64,000 bases of DNA from Blautia sp. (lineage in GTDB: Bacteria > Bacillota > Clostridia > Lachnospirales > Lachnospiraceae). Numbering within the stretch: the first letter of the stretch is position 1; every line of letters begins with the position of its first letter. A model generated the notes under the pieces. It saw only the letters and a list, made by a program, of their open reading frames with translations. It had not been told where the DNA came from and searched no databases. Location of the stretch: positions 1 to 64,000 of the forward strand of contig JALEJS010000022.1 of the NCBI GenBank assembly GCA_022769545.1, given 5' to 3'. The position numbers and the translations under genes were made by a program. This document shows positions 25,406 through 33,808 of this stretch, in pieces.

Positions 25406-26308
25406 ATGGAATTTAAACAACTGGAAGTTTTTACTGCTGTAGTTGATTACGGAAGCTTTTCGGAAGCCGCCAGACATCTGTACCTGACACAGCCCACCGT
25501 CAGCGCTCACATTCTCTCTCTGGAAACCGAGCTGAATTCCCGGCTGATCATCCGTACCACAAAGAAGATGACAGTCACATCCAGGGGATATCAGCTGTAT
25601 GATTACGCCCAGCGAATGCTGAATATCCGAAACAATCTGATAGAAGAATTTACCGGTTCCCGGAAGAAGATCATCGATCTTGGAGCCTCCACCATCCCCT
25701 CCGCCTATCTCCTGCCGGAGCTTCTGTCCGCTTTCGGCCAGAAGGAAAACAATACCTACTTCCATTCCCGGCAGTCAGACAGCACCCAGGCCATTCAGAT
25801 GGTCCTGGACGGTACCGTGGATCTGAGTCTGGTGGGGAAGAAAAGTGACGAGCCCTCCTGCTGCTTTTTGCCCTTTTACAGAGATTCCCTTGTCATCGCA
25901 ACACCTGTGACCGAACATTTCCTGCAGCTGCAGGATCGGCCCGTAACCATCCGTGATTTTCTGGACCAGCCTTTTATTCTCCGCGAGCAGGGCTCCGGCA
26001 CGAAAAAAGCCATGGATCTTTTTCTGGAAAGCAGCCGTATCGCCCCTTCCGATCTTCATGTCATCGCTCAGATGAATGATCTGGAAGCCATAAAAAAATC
26101 CATTGCTGCCGGTCTGGGCATTTCCATTCTCTCTGCCCGCAGCGCTCAGGATATGCAAAAAACAAAGCAGATTCTTCTTTTTCCTGTTGAAGAACCTGCC
26201 TGTATTCGTTACTTTTATATTGTATACAGCAAAAACCGTATTCTGAAACCACATGTAAAGCAATTCATCCGGTTCGTACAGAACTATTATCCCAATTCCG
26301 AAGTCTGA
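25406..26308 (+). CDS. LysR-family transcriptional regulator
   Basis: A 300-residue regulator with an N-terminal winged helix (FKQLEVFTAVVDYGSFSEAARHLYLTQ region, residues 3-60) and a periplasmic-binding-like effector domain. AAAGGAG lies five bases before the chosen ATG. It is cotranscribed with the cysteine-desulfurase-like gene and is the obvious candidate to bind the divergent palindrome at 24129-24143. It is similar in type to CysB/CysL, so it may sense a sulfur or selenium metabolite. Its 3' end overlaps the 3' end of the convergent CarD-like gene by 22 bases. Confidence 0.9.
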   Translation: MEFKQLEVFTAVVDYGSFSEAARHLYLTQPTVSAHILSLETELNSRLIIRTTKKMTVTSRGYQLYDYAQRMLNIRNNLIEEFTGSRKKIIDLGASTIPSAYLLPELLSAFGQKENNTYFHSRQSDSTQAIQMVLDGTVDLSLVGKKSDEPSCCFLPFYRDSLVIATPVTEHFLQLQDRPVTIRDFLDQPFILREQGSGTKKAMDLFLESSRIAPSDLHVIAQMNDLEAIKKSIAAGLGISILSARSAQDMQKTKQILLFPVEEPACIRYFYIVYSKNRILKPHVKQFIRFVQNYYPNSEV

Positions 26309-26808
26309 CGTTCCGATAATTGTCTGGAAATGTATGCACCGATTTCATTTTTGGGGATGCCAAGGAGCATTCCCAGCTCTGCATGCAGATTGTCCTCTGC
26401 CTGCTTCAGATATCGTTCATCCGTTGCCGTGATTTTTTTCCCCTGCTCCATCCGCGCCTTTTTTCTCTTATGTATGGTTTTTATCACACGTACCATTTCC
26501 CTGCTTTCACAGCTTCTCAGACATTCCTTATACTTTTCCTCGCGCATCCGGTCATCCGCAATATCCAGCACTTCAATTTCGGGAATCATTCGGATCAGCT
26601 CCTGCACCTCATCCCTCGTCATAATTCTGCGGATCACAAGTTTTGAATTATCCACCGGCGTAAAAATCTTTCCTTCTGTCTGGCCATCCGGCCGAAGCAC
26701 ATAGTACAGTCTGTCTTTTGGGACTCCATCCATATTCATCGTCGTAATATCCATCACCTGACAGATACCATTTTGCCCGTAAATCACATAGTCACCGGTC
26801 TTAAACAT
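26287..26808 (-). CDS. CarD-family transcriptional regulator
   Basis: A 173-residue protein with an N-terminal CarD/CdnL/TRCF RNA-polymerase-interacting Tudor-like domain (FKTGDYVIYGQNGICQV...) and a helical C-terminal half rich in Lys/Arg. CarD proteins bind RNA polymerase and stabilise open complexes, in some species at rRNA promoters. ATG 26808 was chosen because AAAGGAG lies eight bases upstream; a GTG nine bases earlier is too close. It converges with lysR. Confidence 0.88.
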   Translation of the reverse strand: MFKTGDYVIYGQNGICQVMDITTMNMDGVPKDRLYYVLRPDGQTEGKIFTPVDNSKLVIRRIMTRDEVQELIRMIPEIEVLDIADDRMREEKYKECLRSCESREMVRVIKTIHKRKKARMEQGKKITATDERYLKQAEDNLHAELGMLLGIPKNEIGAYISRQLSERQTSELG

Positions 26809-26867
26809 TGTATACACTCCTTTCTTTTTATATCCCTATGACTTCTGTATTTTCTGAAAAAGAACCA

Positions 26868-26906
26868 AAAACTCCTTGAACTGCCGGAATGATCAAGGAG
26901 CTTTTA
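26868..26906. terminator. Hairpin upstream of the CarD gene
   Basis: CTCCTTGA (26872-26879) and TCAAGGAG (26893-26900) form an 8-bp stem with TTTTT on the minus-strand side. It follows the stronger terminator at 26945-27006 and may be a second stop or an attenuator in the carD leader. Confidence 0.55.
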
Positions 26907-26944
26907 CTGCTTCTTATATTTTAACATTTTCACTTTTGATTTGC

Positions 26945-27006
26945 AAAAAAAAGTACCGGTTTCGGAAAATTTTGTGAATATTTTCCAAACCGGCACCCCC
27001 TTTTTT
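26945..27006 (-). terminator. Strong terminator of the GTPase-nuclease gene
   Basis: A long stem (about 17 bp with small mismatches; 26953-26970 with 26979-26995) followed by eight T on the minus strand. The plus-strand side also ends in a T-run, so it can act both ways. Confidence 0.88.
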
Positions 27007-27038
27007 CTATACAATTTCAACAATTTAATCCCGTTTTT

Positions 27039-29774
27039 TCAGGCTTCAGGCTTTCTTTTTCCCAGACGTATTTCTTCCATATATTCTGAGAGTTCTTCTG
27101 TCATGTGATCGAACAGATAATTCCGACTGCTCTGCCTGCGTGCGGTGATATCCTGCCGGATCTGCTGCCGGGTATTGCTGATTTCCAGCTTCAGATCGGC
27201 TGCCGACAGGCGGCGGGCTCCCTGCCCCATGATAATGATCTGCTCCAGCCCGTCAGAAGTTGCCACCGTCACATCATATTCCTTTCCCAGACGGTGTACC
27301 GTCCGTTCGATATACTGGTCTGCCGTTTCCGCTTCTCTGGTGTAAACCACATATATGTTATGATAACGGACGGTCTCCTCCACATGCCCCTCCACCTTGT
27401 AGGCATCAAATACAAGAATCAGCGTTCCGCCCCGGTATCCCTGATAATCTGACAGAATATCCATCAGCTTTGTCTGTGCCGCATGGATATCTGCTTTTGC
27501 CAGCTCCTTCAGGTCTTCCCATGCAAAAATCACATTGTAGCCATCTACCAGAAGATAATCTTCCTTTTCTTTCTTTTTCGGGACATAACGTGCGGTCACT
27601 TCCCCGGCCCGGACGACCCGTTTGGAACTCTGCAGCCGTTCTCTTTTTACCGGACCGAAGGTTCTCTCAAAGATTTCCTGCAGTTCCTTTTCCTGGGCAT
27701 AGCTTCCCATTCCCTGATAAGCACTTCTTCCGCCTTTCGCCTGTGCACAGCGCGGTGCTTCCTCCTGTGCCGGCTGCGTTCCTTCCAGATGCATGTAATC
27801 CTCCACCTGGTCCCAGGGAACCACAAAACCGGCCCCATGGGCACAGAAAACAGAACCTGTGGGATTTTCCAGGTCCCGCTCGGAATCGTAGCCGATTTCC
27901 TCCACGATCTTTTCCTGCTCCTTACAGGGGACGTATCCTTTCAGTTCACAGAACATCCGGCCCCTTCCGCCGGTATAGGCAATCACCTGATTCTGATAAT
28001 CCCGCATGGCCGACACCGGAGCATTTCCGGTAAGGACAGACATTTCTCCGGCAACCTGAGGCGGACCGAAGCTTCCCTGCATTTTCTGAATATCAGAAAT
28101 CGCACGGCCGATCATTTCCGAAGGGATTTCCAGTCGAAATTCATAATAGGGCTCCAGAAGAATGCTCCGGGCTCTTTTCAGTCCCTGCCTCACTGCCCGG
28201 TAAGTCGCCTGTCGGAAATCACCGCCCTCGGTATGCTTCAGATGTGCTCTTCCTGTGAGCAGCGTAATCTGCATATCCGTGATGGGTGAGCCGGTAAGCA
28301 CACCCAGATGTTCCTTTTCTTCCAGATGCGTCAGAATCAAACGCTGCCAGTTCCGGGCAAGCACATCCTCGCTGCAGGCCGTAAAAAACTGCAGACCGCT
28401 TCCCCGCTCTCCGGGCTCCAGCAGAAGGTGGACTTCTGCATAATGACGAAGGGGCTCAAAATGACCCACTCCTTCCACCGGCTCCGCAATCGTCTCTTTA
28501 TACACGATTCTTCCTGCCCCCAGTTCCACCGCCACATGAAACCTCTCCCAGATCAGATGCTTCAGCACCTCAATCTGTATCTCACCCATAAGCATGGCAT
28601 GAATTTCTCCCAGCGTTTCATCCCACACAATATGAAGCTGAGGCTCTTCTTCCTCCAGCTGTTTCAGTTTTATCAGCATCTGGTGGGTATCACAGCCGGA
28701 CGGAAGCTGAATCTGATAATTCAGAATCGGCTCCAGCACAGGAAGATCCGCTTCCTTTTCCATTCCCAGACCCTGTCCCGGATATGTCCTGGTAAGTCCG
28801 GTAACCGCACAGACCATCCCGGCCTCTGCCTCCTGCACCAACTCGTATTTTGCTCCGGAATAAATCCGGATCTGGTCTGCTTTTTCTTCCCATACCTCAT
28901 CCAGCTGTCCATGCCGGATCGCACAGGAGGTTCCCGGTCTGCGATTCGATAAGAGACTTTTCACTTTCAGACTCCCACCGGTAATTTTCATGTATGTCAG
29001 ACGGCTTCCCTGTTCATCTCTGGCAATTTTGTAAACCCTTGCTCCGAACTCCTCCGGATATTCCTTCCTCCTGACGTATCTGCAGACTCCCTGAAGAAAG
29101 GACTCCACACCTGTCATTTTCAGCGCAGAGCCAAAATAACACGGAAAAAGCTTTCGTCCGGCAATCAGATCGGAAATCTCCCGATCTGTCACCTCACCGG
29201 TTTCCAGATATGTTTCCAGAAGTTCTTCCGAACAGACCGCAACATTTTCCAGAAAGGTCTCCTTTGGCTGCCCCTGTGTGAAATCCACACAGCTTCCGTC
29301 CAGACGTTTTTTCAGTTCTTCCATAAGCTTTTCCCGGTCCGTTCCCTCCTGGTCCATCTTATTGATGAACAAAAAGGTGGGGATCTCATATCGTTTCAAC
29401 AGCTTCCAGAGCGTCATAGTATGTCCCTGTACACCGTCTGCTCCGCTGATGACCAGAAGCGCATAATCCATTACCTGGAGCGCCCGCTCCATTTCTGCCG
29501 AAAAATCCACATGCCCCGGCGTATCCAGAAGGGTGATCTCCAGATCATCCATCGTCAGGACAGCCTGTTTGGAAAAGATAGTGATTCCCCTTTCCCGCTC
29601 CAGGTCAAAGGTATCCAGATAGGCATCTTTGTGATCGACTCTTCCCAGCTTACGGATTTTGCCGCAGGTATATAACAGTCCTTCCGACAAAGTTGTCTTC
29701 CCGGCATCCACATGGGCCAACAGACCCGCACAAATATGTTTCTTTCTATTCTTTTTCTCTGCCTGTCCGCCCAT
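27039..29774 (-). CDS. Ribosomal-protection-type GTPase fused to a Rae1/YacP (NYN) ribonuclease domain
   Basis: A 911-residue two-part protein. Residues about 10-660 are an EF-G/TetM-like GTPase with AHVDAGKTT (G1), RERGITI (G2), DTPGHVDF (G3) and NKMD (G4), plus the later domains typical of tetracycline ribosomal protection proteins. After a linker rich in Gln/Glu/Arg (about 665-738), residues 741-911 match the whole of the ribosome-dependent mRNA endonuclease Rae1 (YacP): LLVDGYNVIFAW, VFDAYKV, ETADQYIE, ATSDGLEQ and GQGARR. The acidic metal-ligand positions appear intact. Rae1 cleaves mRNA in the ribosomal A site, and TetM-like GTPases bind beside that site, so the fusion probably acts on stalled or drug-bound ribosomes (inference). 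GAGGAGG and an extended -10 promoter precede the start. Whether it gives tetracycline resistance is unknown. Confidence 0.9.
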   Translation of the reverse strand: MGGQAEKKNRKKHICAGLLAHVDAGKTTLSEGLLYTCGKIRKLGRVDHKDAYLDTFDLERERGITIFSKQAVLTMDDLEITLLDTPGHVDFSAEMERALQVMDYALLVISGADGVQGHTMTLWKLLKRYEIPTFLFINKMDQEGTDREKLMEELKKRLDGSCVDFTQGQPKETFLENVAVCSEELLETYLETGEVTDREISDLIAGRKLFPCYFGSALKMTGVESFLQGVCRYVRRKEYPEEFGARVYKIARDEQGSRLTYMKITGGSLKVKSLLSNRRPGTSCAIRHGQLDEVWEEKADQIRIYSGAKYELVQEAEAGMVCAVTGLTRTYPGQGLGMEKEADLPVLEPILNYQIQLPSGCDTHQMLIKLKQLEEEEPQLHIVWDETLGEIHAMLMGEIQIEVLKHLIWERFHVAVELGAGRIVYKETIAEPVEGVGHFEPLRHYAEVHLLLEPGERGSGLQFFTACSEDVLARNWQRLILTHLEEKEHLGVLTGSPITDMQITLLTGRAHLKHTEGGDFRQATYRAVRQGLKRARSILLEPYYEFRLEIPSEMIGRAISDIQKMQGSFGPPQVAGEMSVLTGNAPVSAMRDYQNQVIAYTGGRGRMFCELKGYVPCKEQEKIVEEIGYDSERDLENPTGSVFCAHGAGFVVPWDQVEDYMHLEGTQPAQEEAPRCAQAKGGRSAYQGMGSYAQEKELQEIFERTFGPVKRERLQSSKRVVRAGEVTARYVPKKKEKEDYLLVDGYNVIFAWEDLKELAKADIHAAQTKLMDILSDYQGYRGGTLILVFDAYKVEGHVEETVRYHNIYVVYTREAETADQYIERTVHRLGKEYDVTVATSDGLEQIIIMGQGARRLSAADLKLEISNTRQQIRQDITARRQSSRNYLFDHMTEELSEYMEEIRLGKRKPEA

Positions 29775-29807
29775 AAAAATTCCTCCTCTTGTAAAAACAT
29801 CCATTTC

Positions 29808-29818
29808 AGTATATCACA
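29808..29818 (-). promoter_or_regulatory. Extended -10 promoter of the GTPase-nuclease gene
   Basis: TGTGATATACT on the minus strand fits the TRTGnTATAAT extended -10 pattern, about 35 bases before the ATG. No clear -35 is present. Confidence 0.5.
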
Positions 29819-29960
29819 AGAGACATTTTTTGTATCATTCAAATATGGAAAATCCGAGGAAAATGTTGCTCTTAGTGCCGACATTGACTGTTTTCTTCCG
29901 ATATGGACAGAAAAATGATATACTAAGAAAATGATGTCTGCAAAAATTTAAAATTACCTA

Positions 29961-29991
29961 TTGACCCTCACGGTGCGTAATAGATTAAAGT
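29961..29991 (+). promoter_or_regulatory. MerR-type promoter/operator
   Basis: TTGACC (29961-29966) and TAAAGT (29986-29991) are separated by 19 bases, the over-long spacer typical of MerR-controlled promoters. The spacer holds the near-dyad CTCACGGTGCGTAA. It suggests autoregulation by the gene that follows. Confidence 0.7.
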
Positions 29992-30021
29992 AAGCATATC
30001 AGGAACAGGAGGCTGACGGCA

Positions 30022-30873
30022 ATGAGGACAGTAAAAGAAATATCGGATTTAACAGGTATCAGCGTGCGCACGCTTCACTACTATGACGAAATAGGGCTTT
30101 TGAAACCAACAGCCAAAAGCGAAGCGGGATACCGGCTTTATGACGATAAGGCATTGGAAACATTGCAGCAGATTTTGTTTTTCCGCGAGTTTGATATTTC
30201 CCTGAAAGAAATCAAAACCGTCATCGAAAATCCGGCTCTTGAAAAAAATCAGATTTTGCAGATGCAGAGGAAAATGCTGACAGCAAAGAAAGAACGCATG
30301 GAGCGTCTGATTGCCAGCATTGACCGAATTTTGAAAGGAGATCATTCAATGGACTTTGAAGTATTCAGCAAGGCTGAAATAGAGGATATGTATCACTCAA
30401 TGGAGGCAAATATGAGCGACGATCAGAAAGCAATCTTCATTGAGCAGTATGGCAGTATGGAGGAATGGAAAAAGAAATTCCTTGAAAATGCTTCCACCGA
30501 AGCCGTTCAGAAAAATTTTCAGAAAGTTGTGGAGTGGTATGGCAGCAAGGACAAAGCACTGGAGGCGTCTAAAAATCCGGGAAATACAGAAATCGTTCCG
30601 GCTTTTCAGAAACAGCTTGGCGAAATAATCAAAAAGCTGGCAGAAAAGAAAGGTCAGGATGTCAATTCTTTTGAAGTAAAAGAATTAGTCGGAAAATATG
30701 ATTTTGTGACAAAGCAGATGTTCCAGCTGCCAGATGCCACTTCCATGGTACTTGAGATAGCTGACGCCTATTGCACAAAAAAGGATATTCAGGCAGCACA
30801 GGACAGTATTTACGGAGAAGGAACAACGGAGTTTATCGGGCAGGCCATGAAAGCCTATTATCAGAAAAAGTGA
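30022..30873 (+). CDS. MerR-family regulator with TipAS antibiotic-recognition domain
   Basis: A 283-residue regulator. The N-terminal MerR winged helix (TVKEISDLTGISVRTLHYYDEIGLL) and a coiled-coil dimerisation helix are followed by a C-terminal TipAS domain (about 130-283), which in relatives binds thiopeptides or other drugs covalently or tightly. AGGAGG lies nine bases before the ATG. No efflux or resistance gene is in the same direction, so it looks like an orphan regulator. Its coding sequence is more A-rich than its neighbours, which could mark acquisition. Confidence 0.9.
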   Translation: MRTVKEISDLTGISVRTLHYYDEIGLLKPTAKSEAGYRLYDDKALETLQQILFFREFDISLKEIKTVIENPALEKNQILQMQRKMLTAKKERMERLIASIDRILKGDHSMDFEVFSKAEIEDMYHSMEANMSDDQKAIFIEQYGSMEEWKKKFLENASTEAVQKNFQKVVEWYGSKDKALEASKNPGNTEIVPAFQKQLGEIIKKLAEKKGQDVNSFEVKELVGKYDFVTKQMFQLPDATSMVLEIADAYCTKKDIQAAQDSIYGEGTTEFIGQAMKAYYQKK

Positions 30874-30919
30874 TTTTAAATTGTCAGAATACCCGCCGCT
30901 GACCAGTAAAAATACTGCA

Positions 30920-30982
30920 CAAAAAAGTGCATCGCAAAAGCATATCTGGCCCGACCAGCCTTATATGCTTTCGCGATGCACA
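30920..30982 (-). terminator. Terminator of the ara/YesMN operon
   Basis: A 19-bp stem with one mismatch (30927-30945 with 30963-30981) followed by TTTTTT on the minus strand, about 35 bases after the stop of the membrane-protein gene. It also lies downstream of the convergent MerR gene. Confidence 0.85.
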
Positions 30983-31017
30983 TTCCAAATCTCCGGAAAG
31001 ATCCTGGAGGACTTTTC

Positions 31018-32283
31018 TCAGTAATCACACAGATAAGGATTTCCCAGATATGTCATCCAGGAATATTTCAGCCCACATCCCAGATGCCATCCAAAAAGGA
31101 GCACTGCTGCCAAGAGATACAGAAGTCGGAGGCGCTTTTTTCTGTCTGCCGTTTTCAGATAAGCTCCTATGGATTTTTTGGACAGACGGTACTGCACCCA
31201 TTCTTTTTCCAGCATCTGATACATTTTGCACATACACACCACAAATACCAGAAACATGCAGAAGCTGTAGCCCCAGGAAAAATTGCCGTGATTCTGACGT
31301 TCCCCGCTTTCTCCCAGAAACAGATACTCCAGCAGCCCGATTCCCCAGATCAGCCAGGAAGCACGATAGATCCGGTCTGTTTTCAGTTCCCTCCAGGTTC
31401 CCGCAAGCACCATAAGCGGAAACGCCGCAGACTGAAACAGCGACGCAATGGGATGGGTATTCCAGAATTTCAGGCTGTACAACATGGTAAATACCACATG
31501 GGAATCACTGTCTCCGCCCTGATACAATACTGCAGTCTCATACACAACCACCACAAGAGAAATCAGTACCGGTATTCCGAACAGGATCTGCTTCAGCAGA
31601 GTTTCCCCTCTGTCCCGAATGCAGTCTGCCAGAAGCATAATCGCCATGGCAGGCGCAAAACAGAGAATAAAATTGGGTTTTAGCAGATTTACCAGAATCA
31701 GTGTCACAGTAAATGCAAACCATTCACGCATTTCCAGGCCGCCCACATATCTTCCTGCAATCTTCCTTCCGCGATAGGTCTGCTGATACCTGAAGTACAG
31801 AAGCAGAACCAGCATTCCTCCCATCTTCATTCCGGTATAGGTGTCATTATGCCAGATCGTGCCGGACTGAAGTCCCAGATATCGGTACGGATTGACCATC
31901 GGAAGAAACAGAGGCATCACAAACATCGCCGCAAAAGCCATCAGATGAAGAATCCACCGGTTCCCCCGCGGACAGAGCAGCTTTATTACCCGCCATGTAA
32001 GATAAACCGTCAGCATGGTAACCACTGCCAGCAGAACTGCCGCCGGTTTTTCATTCAGCTTCCGTGTGCGCAGAAGAAATCCATAGATCACTTCCAGAAG
32101 ACTGTAGCCTGTCCGATTGATTCCGGAAATCATATGGCTGCGCAGATCCGCCATGTAGCGGCCCATAGGTCCCGGAAAGCCGATAGCCTGCCGCAGATAC
32201 AGACGGTAACACATGGCACCCATTCCTATATATAATATCAGAAAGATTGCTGAGCCAAAAATTGTCTTTTTTCTCTTATTCAT
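31018..32283 (-). CDS. Polytopic membrane protein of unknown function
   Basis: A 421-residue protein with roughly ten to eleven hydrophobic segments and a short cytoplasmic basic start (MNKRKKT). Positively charged loops and a conserved-looking GNFSWGY segment late in the sequence recall glycan-handling membrane proteins such as polymerases or GT-C transferases, but no catalytic motif is recognised and no family name is assigned. CAGGAGA lies just before the chosen ATG. It is 37 bases after the YesM-like kinase and last in the pentose operon, so it may serve uptake, sensing or envelope work linked to that sugar. Confidence 0.7.
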   Translation of the reverse strand: MNKRKKTIFGSAIFLILYIGMGAMCYRLYLRQAIGFPGPMGRYMADLRSHMISGINRTGYSLLEVIYGFLLRTRKLNEKPAAVLLAVVTMLTVYLTWRVIKLLCPRGNRWILHLMAFAAMFVMPLFLPMVNPYRYLGLQSGTIWHNDTYTGMKMGGMLVLLLYFRYQQTYRGRKIAGRYVGGLEMREWFAFTVTLILVNLLKPNFILCFAPAMAIMLLADCIRDRGETLLKQILFGIPVLISLVVVVYETAVLYQGGDSDSHVVFTMLYSLKFWNTHPIASLFQSAAFPLMVLAGTWRELKTDRIYRASWLIWGIGLLEYLFLGESGERQNHGNFSWGYSFCMFLVFVVCMCKMYQMLEKEWVQYRLSKKSIGAYLKTADRKKRLRLLYLLAAVLLFGWHLGCGLKYSWMTYLGNPYLCDY

Positions 32284-32320
32284 ATTTTCTCCTGTATCAG
32301 ATATCTTTATGATCCGTTTT

Positions 32321-33802
32321 CTAATTCTGAATGGAATTATCATTGGAAGCAGGTTCCATTATTACGGCCGGCAAACGTATCACTGCCTCTGTTCCTTCCC
32401 CATAGACGCTGAAAAGCTCCATCCCATAGGAAGGACCATAGTACAGCCGGATCCGTTCCACCACATTGAACAGGCCAAAGACCGATGGCTGGGAGTTCTC
32501 CTCTCTCTCTTTCCCCATTTCCTTTTTCACCTGCTCCAGACGTTCTTCTGTCATACCCATTCCGTTGTCTTTCACCCGGAAAATCATAGTATCGTCTTCC
32601 AGCTGCCCTGTGACCAGAATATGTCCCATTCCCCGCTTATTTTTTATCCCATGGTACAGAGCATTTTCCACCAGCGGCTGCAGCATCAGTTTCAAAATCT
32701 GATACTGATACAATTCTTCCGGAATATTGATCTCATATTCCAGAATGTCCTGATAACGGAATCTCTGAATTTTCAGATAACTGCGAATATGCGATTCTTC
32801 CTCCTTCACAGAAATAAAATCACGCCCTTTACTGAGTGTCGTACGGAAAAAATCAGACAAGGCCGTTACCATCATAACCACCTGTTCTTTTTCTCCTGCT
32901 TCCGCCTGCCAGATAATGGCATCCAGTGTATTGTACAAAAAATGTGGATTAATCTGTGCCTGAAGAAGCTTCTGCTCTGTCACTCTCTGGTTAAACTGCT
33001 CTGTTTTGATGTCCTCCACCAGATTATCGATTCGCTCTACCATGTGATTGAAGCCTTCTTCCAGTTCGGCAATTTCCTCATCATTGTCCTCCGAGCAGGC
33101 TCGTACCGTGAAGTCTCCCTGTCCAACCTTCCTGGTGACTCTCTGGAGCTGACGGATCCCTTCCGTCAGATTATCCGATATTCTCCTGCTGATCAGAAGC
33201 GCCACGATAAAAGCCGAGATACTGATCACGGTACTGATCAGAAGTGCGGTCTGCATTTCCGAGCGGACCTGTTCCCGAAGGTTCTGCAGCTTCACGGACT
33301 CATAGTAGATATACTCCTGAATATTTTCCTGGATCAGTTCCGTAAGGATCCGGATATTCAGATCCAGACGTTCCATATTTTTATCATACGAGCCGCTGAT
33401 ACGCACATCCTGCTCAATTTCCGCCACCGCATTTTCAAGTGACTTCAGACATTTCAGAATGCTCACCAGCTTGCCTTTTGCTGCATCATCCTCCGTATTT
33501 TCCATAAGCTGAGAAAATGTTTTTCTGGCACCTGCGATCAGTTCATGAGGACGGTTCACATCCACAATTTCCGATGCACGTTCCGAATTGACTACCACCA
33601 CATACATGGTGTAGTCAATCTCTTCCTTCATGTCCAGATTATAGGTATTCGCTTTCGTAATTTTATCAACGACAATATCATACCGCACGGAAAACTGCTG
33701 CGCCATGATCAGCAGATATACCATAATCAGCGCAAACGGGATAAAGCACACTGCCAGCAGCATATTCAGCCGCCCTGTCAGAGATGTGTTTTTATGATTC
33801 AT
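32321..33802 (-). CDS. Sensor histidine kinase, YesM/LytS type
   Basis: A 493-residue kinase with TM1 (about 11-33), an extracytoplasmic sensor rich in helices, TM2 (about 188-208), a HAMP domain, and the His_kinase box NPHFLYNTLDAIIWQ followed by a HATPase domain (VENALYHGI, DNGMGM). It is paired with the AraC-type response regulator six bases upstream. In such pairs the kinase responds to oligosaccharides or sugar-binding proteins; the pentose genes upstream point to an arabinose-type signal. Confidence 0.9.
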   Translation of the reverse strand: MNHKNTSLTGRLNMLLAVCFIPFALIMVYLLIMAQQFSVRYDIVVDKITKANTYNLDMKEEIDYTMYVVVVNSERASEIVDVNRPHELIAGARKTFSQLMENTEDDAAKGKLVSILKCLKSLENAVAEIEQDVRISGSYDKNMERLDLNIRILTELIQENIQEYIYYESVKLQNLREQVRSEMQTALLISTVISISAFIVALLISRRISDNLTEGIRQLQRVTRKVGQGDFTVRACSEDNDEEIAELEEGFNHMVERIDNLVEDIKTEQFNQRVTEQKLLQAQINPHFLYNTLDAIIWQAEAGEKEQVVMMVTALSDFFRTTLSKGRDFISVKEEESHIRSYLKIQRFRYQDILEYEINIPEELYQYQILKLMLQPLVENALYHGIKNKRGMGHILVTGQLEDDTMIFRVKDNGMGMTEERLEQVKKEMGKEREENSQPSVFGLFNVVERIRLYYGPSYGMELFSVYGEGTEAVIRLPAVIMEPASNDNSIQN

Positions 33803-33808
33803 AACCGG

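Noticed and set aside
27039-29774. Annotation as a tetracycline resistance gene
   Set aside because: The GTPase half is clearly related to ribosomal protection proteins, but the sequence is divergent and carries a nuclease domain; resistance cannot be claimed from sequence.
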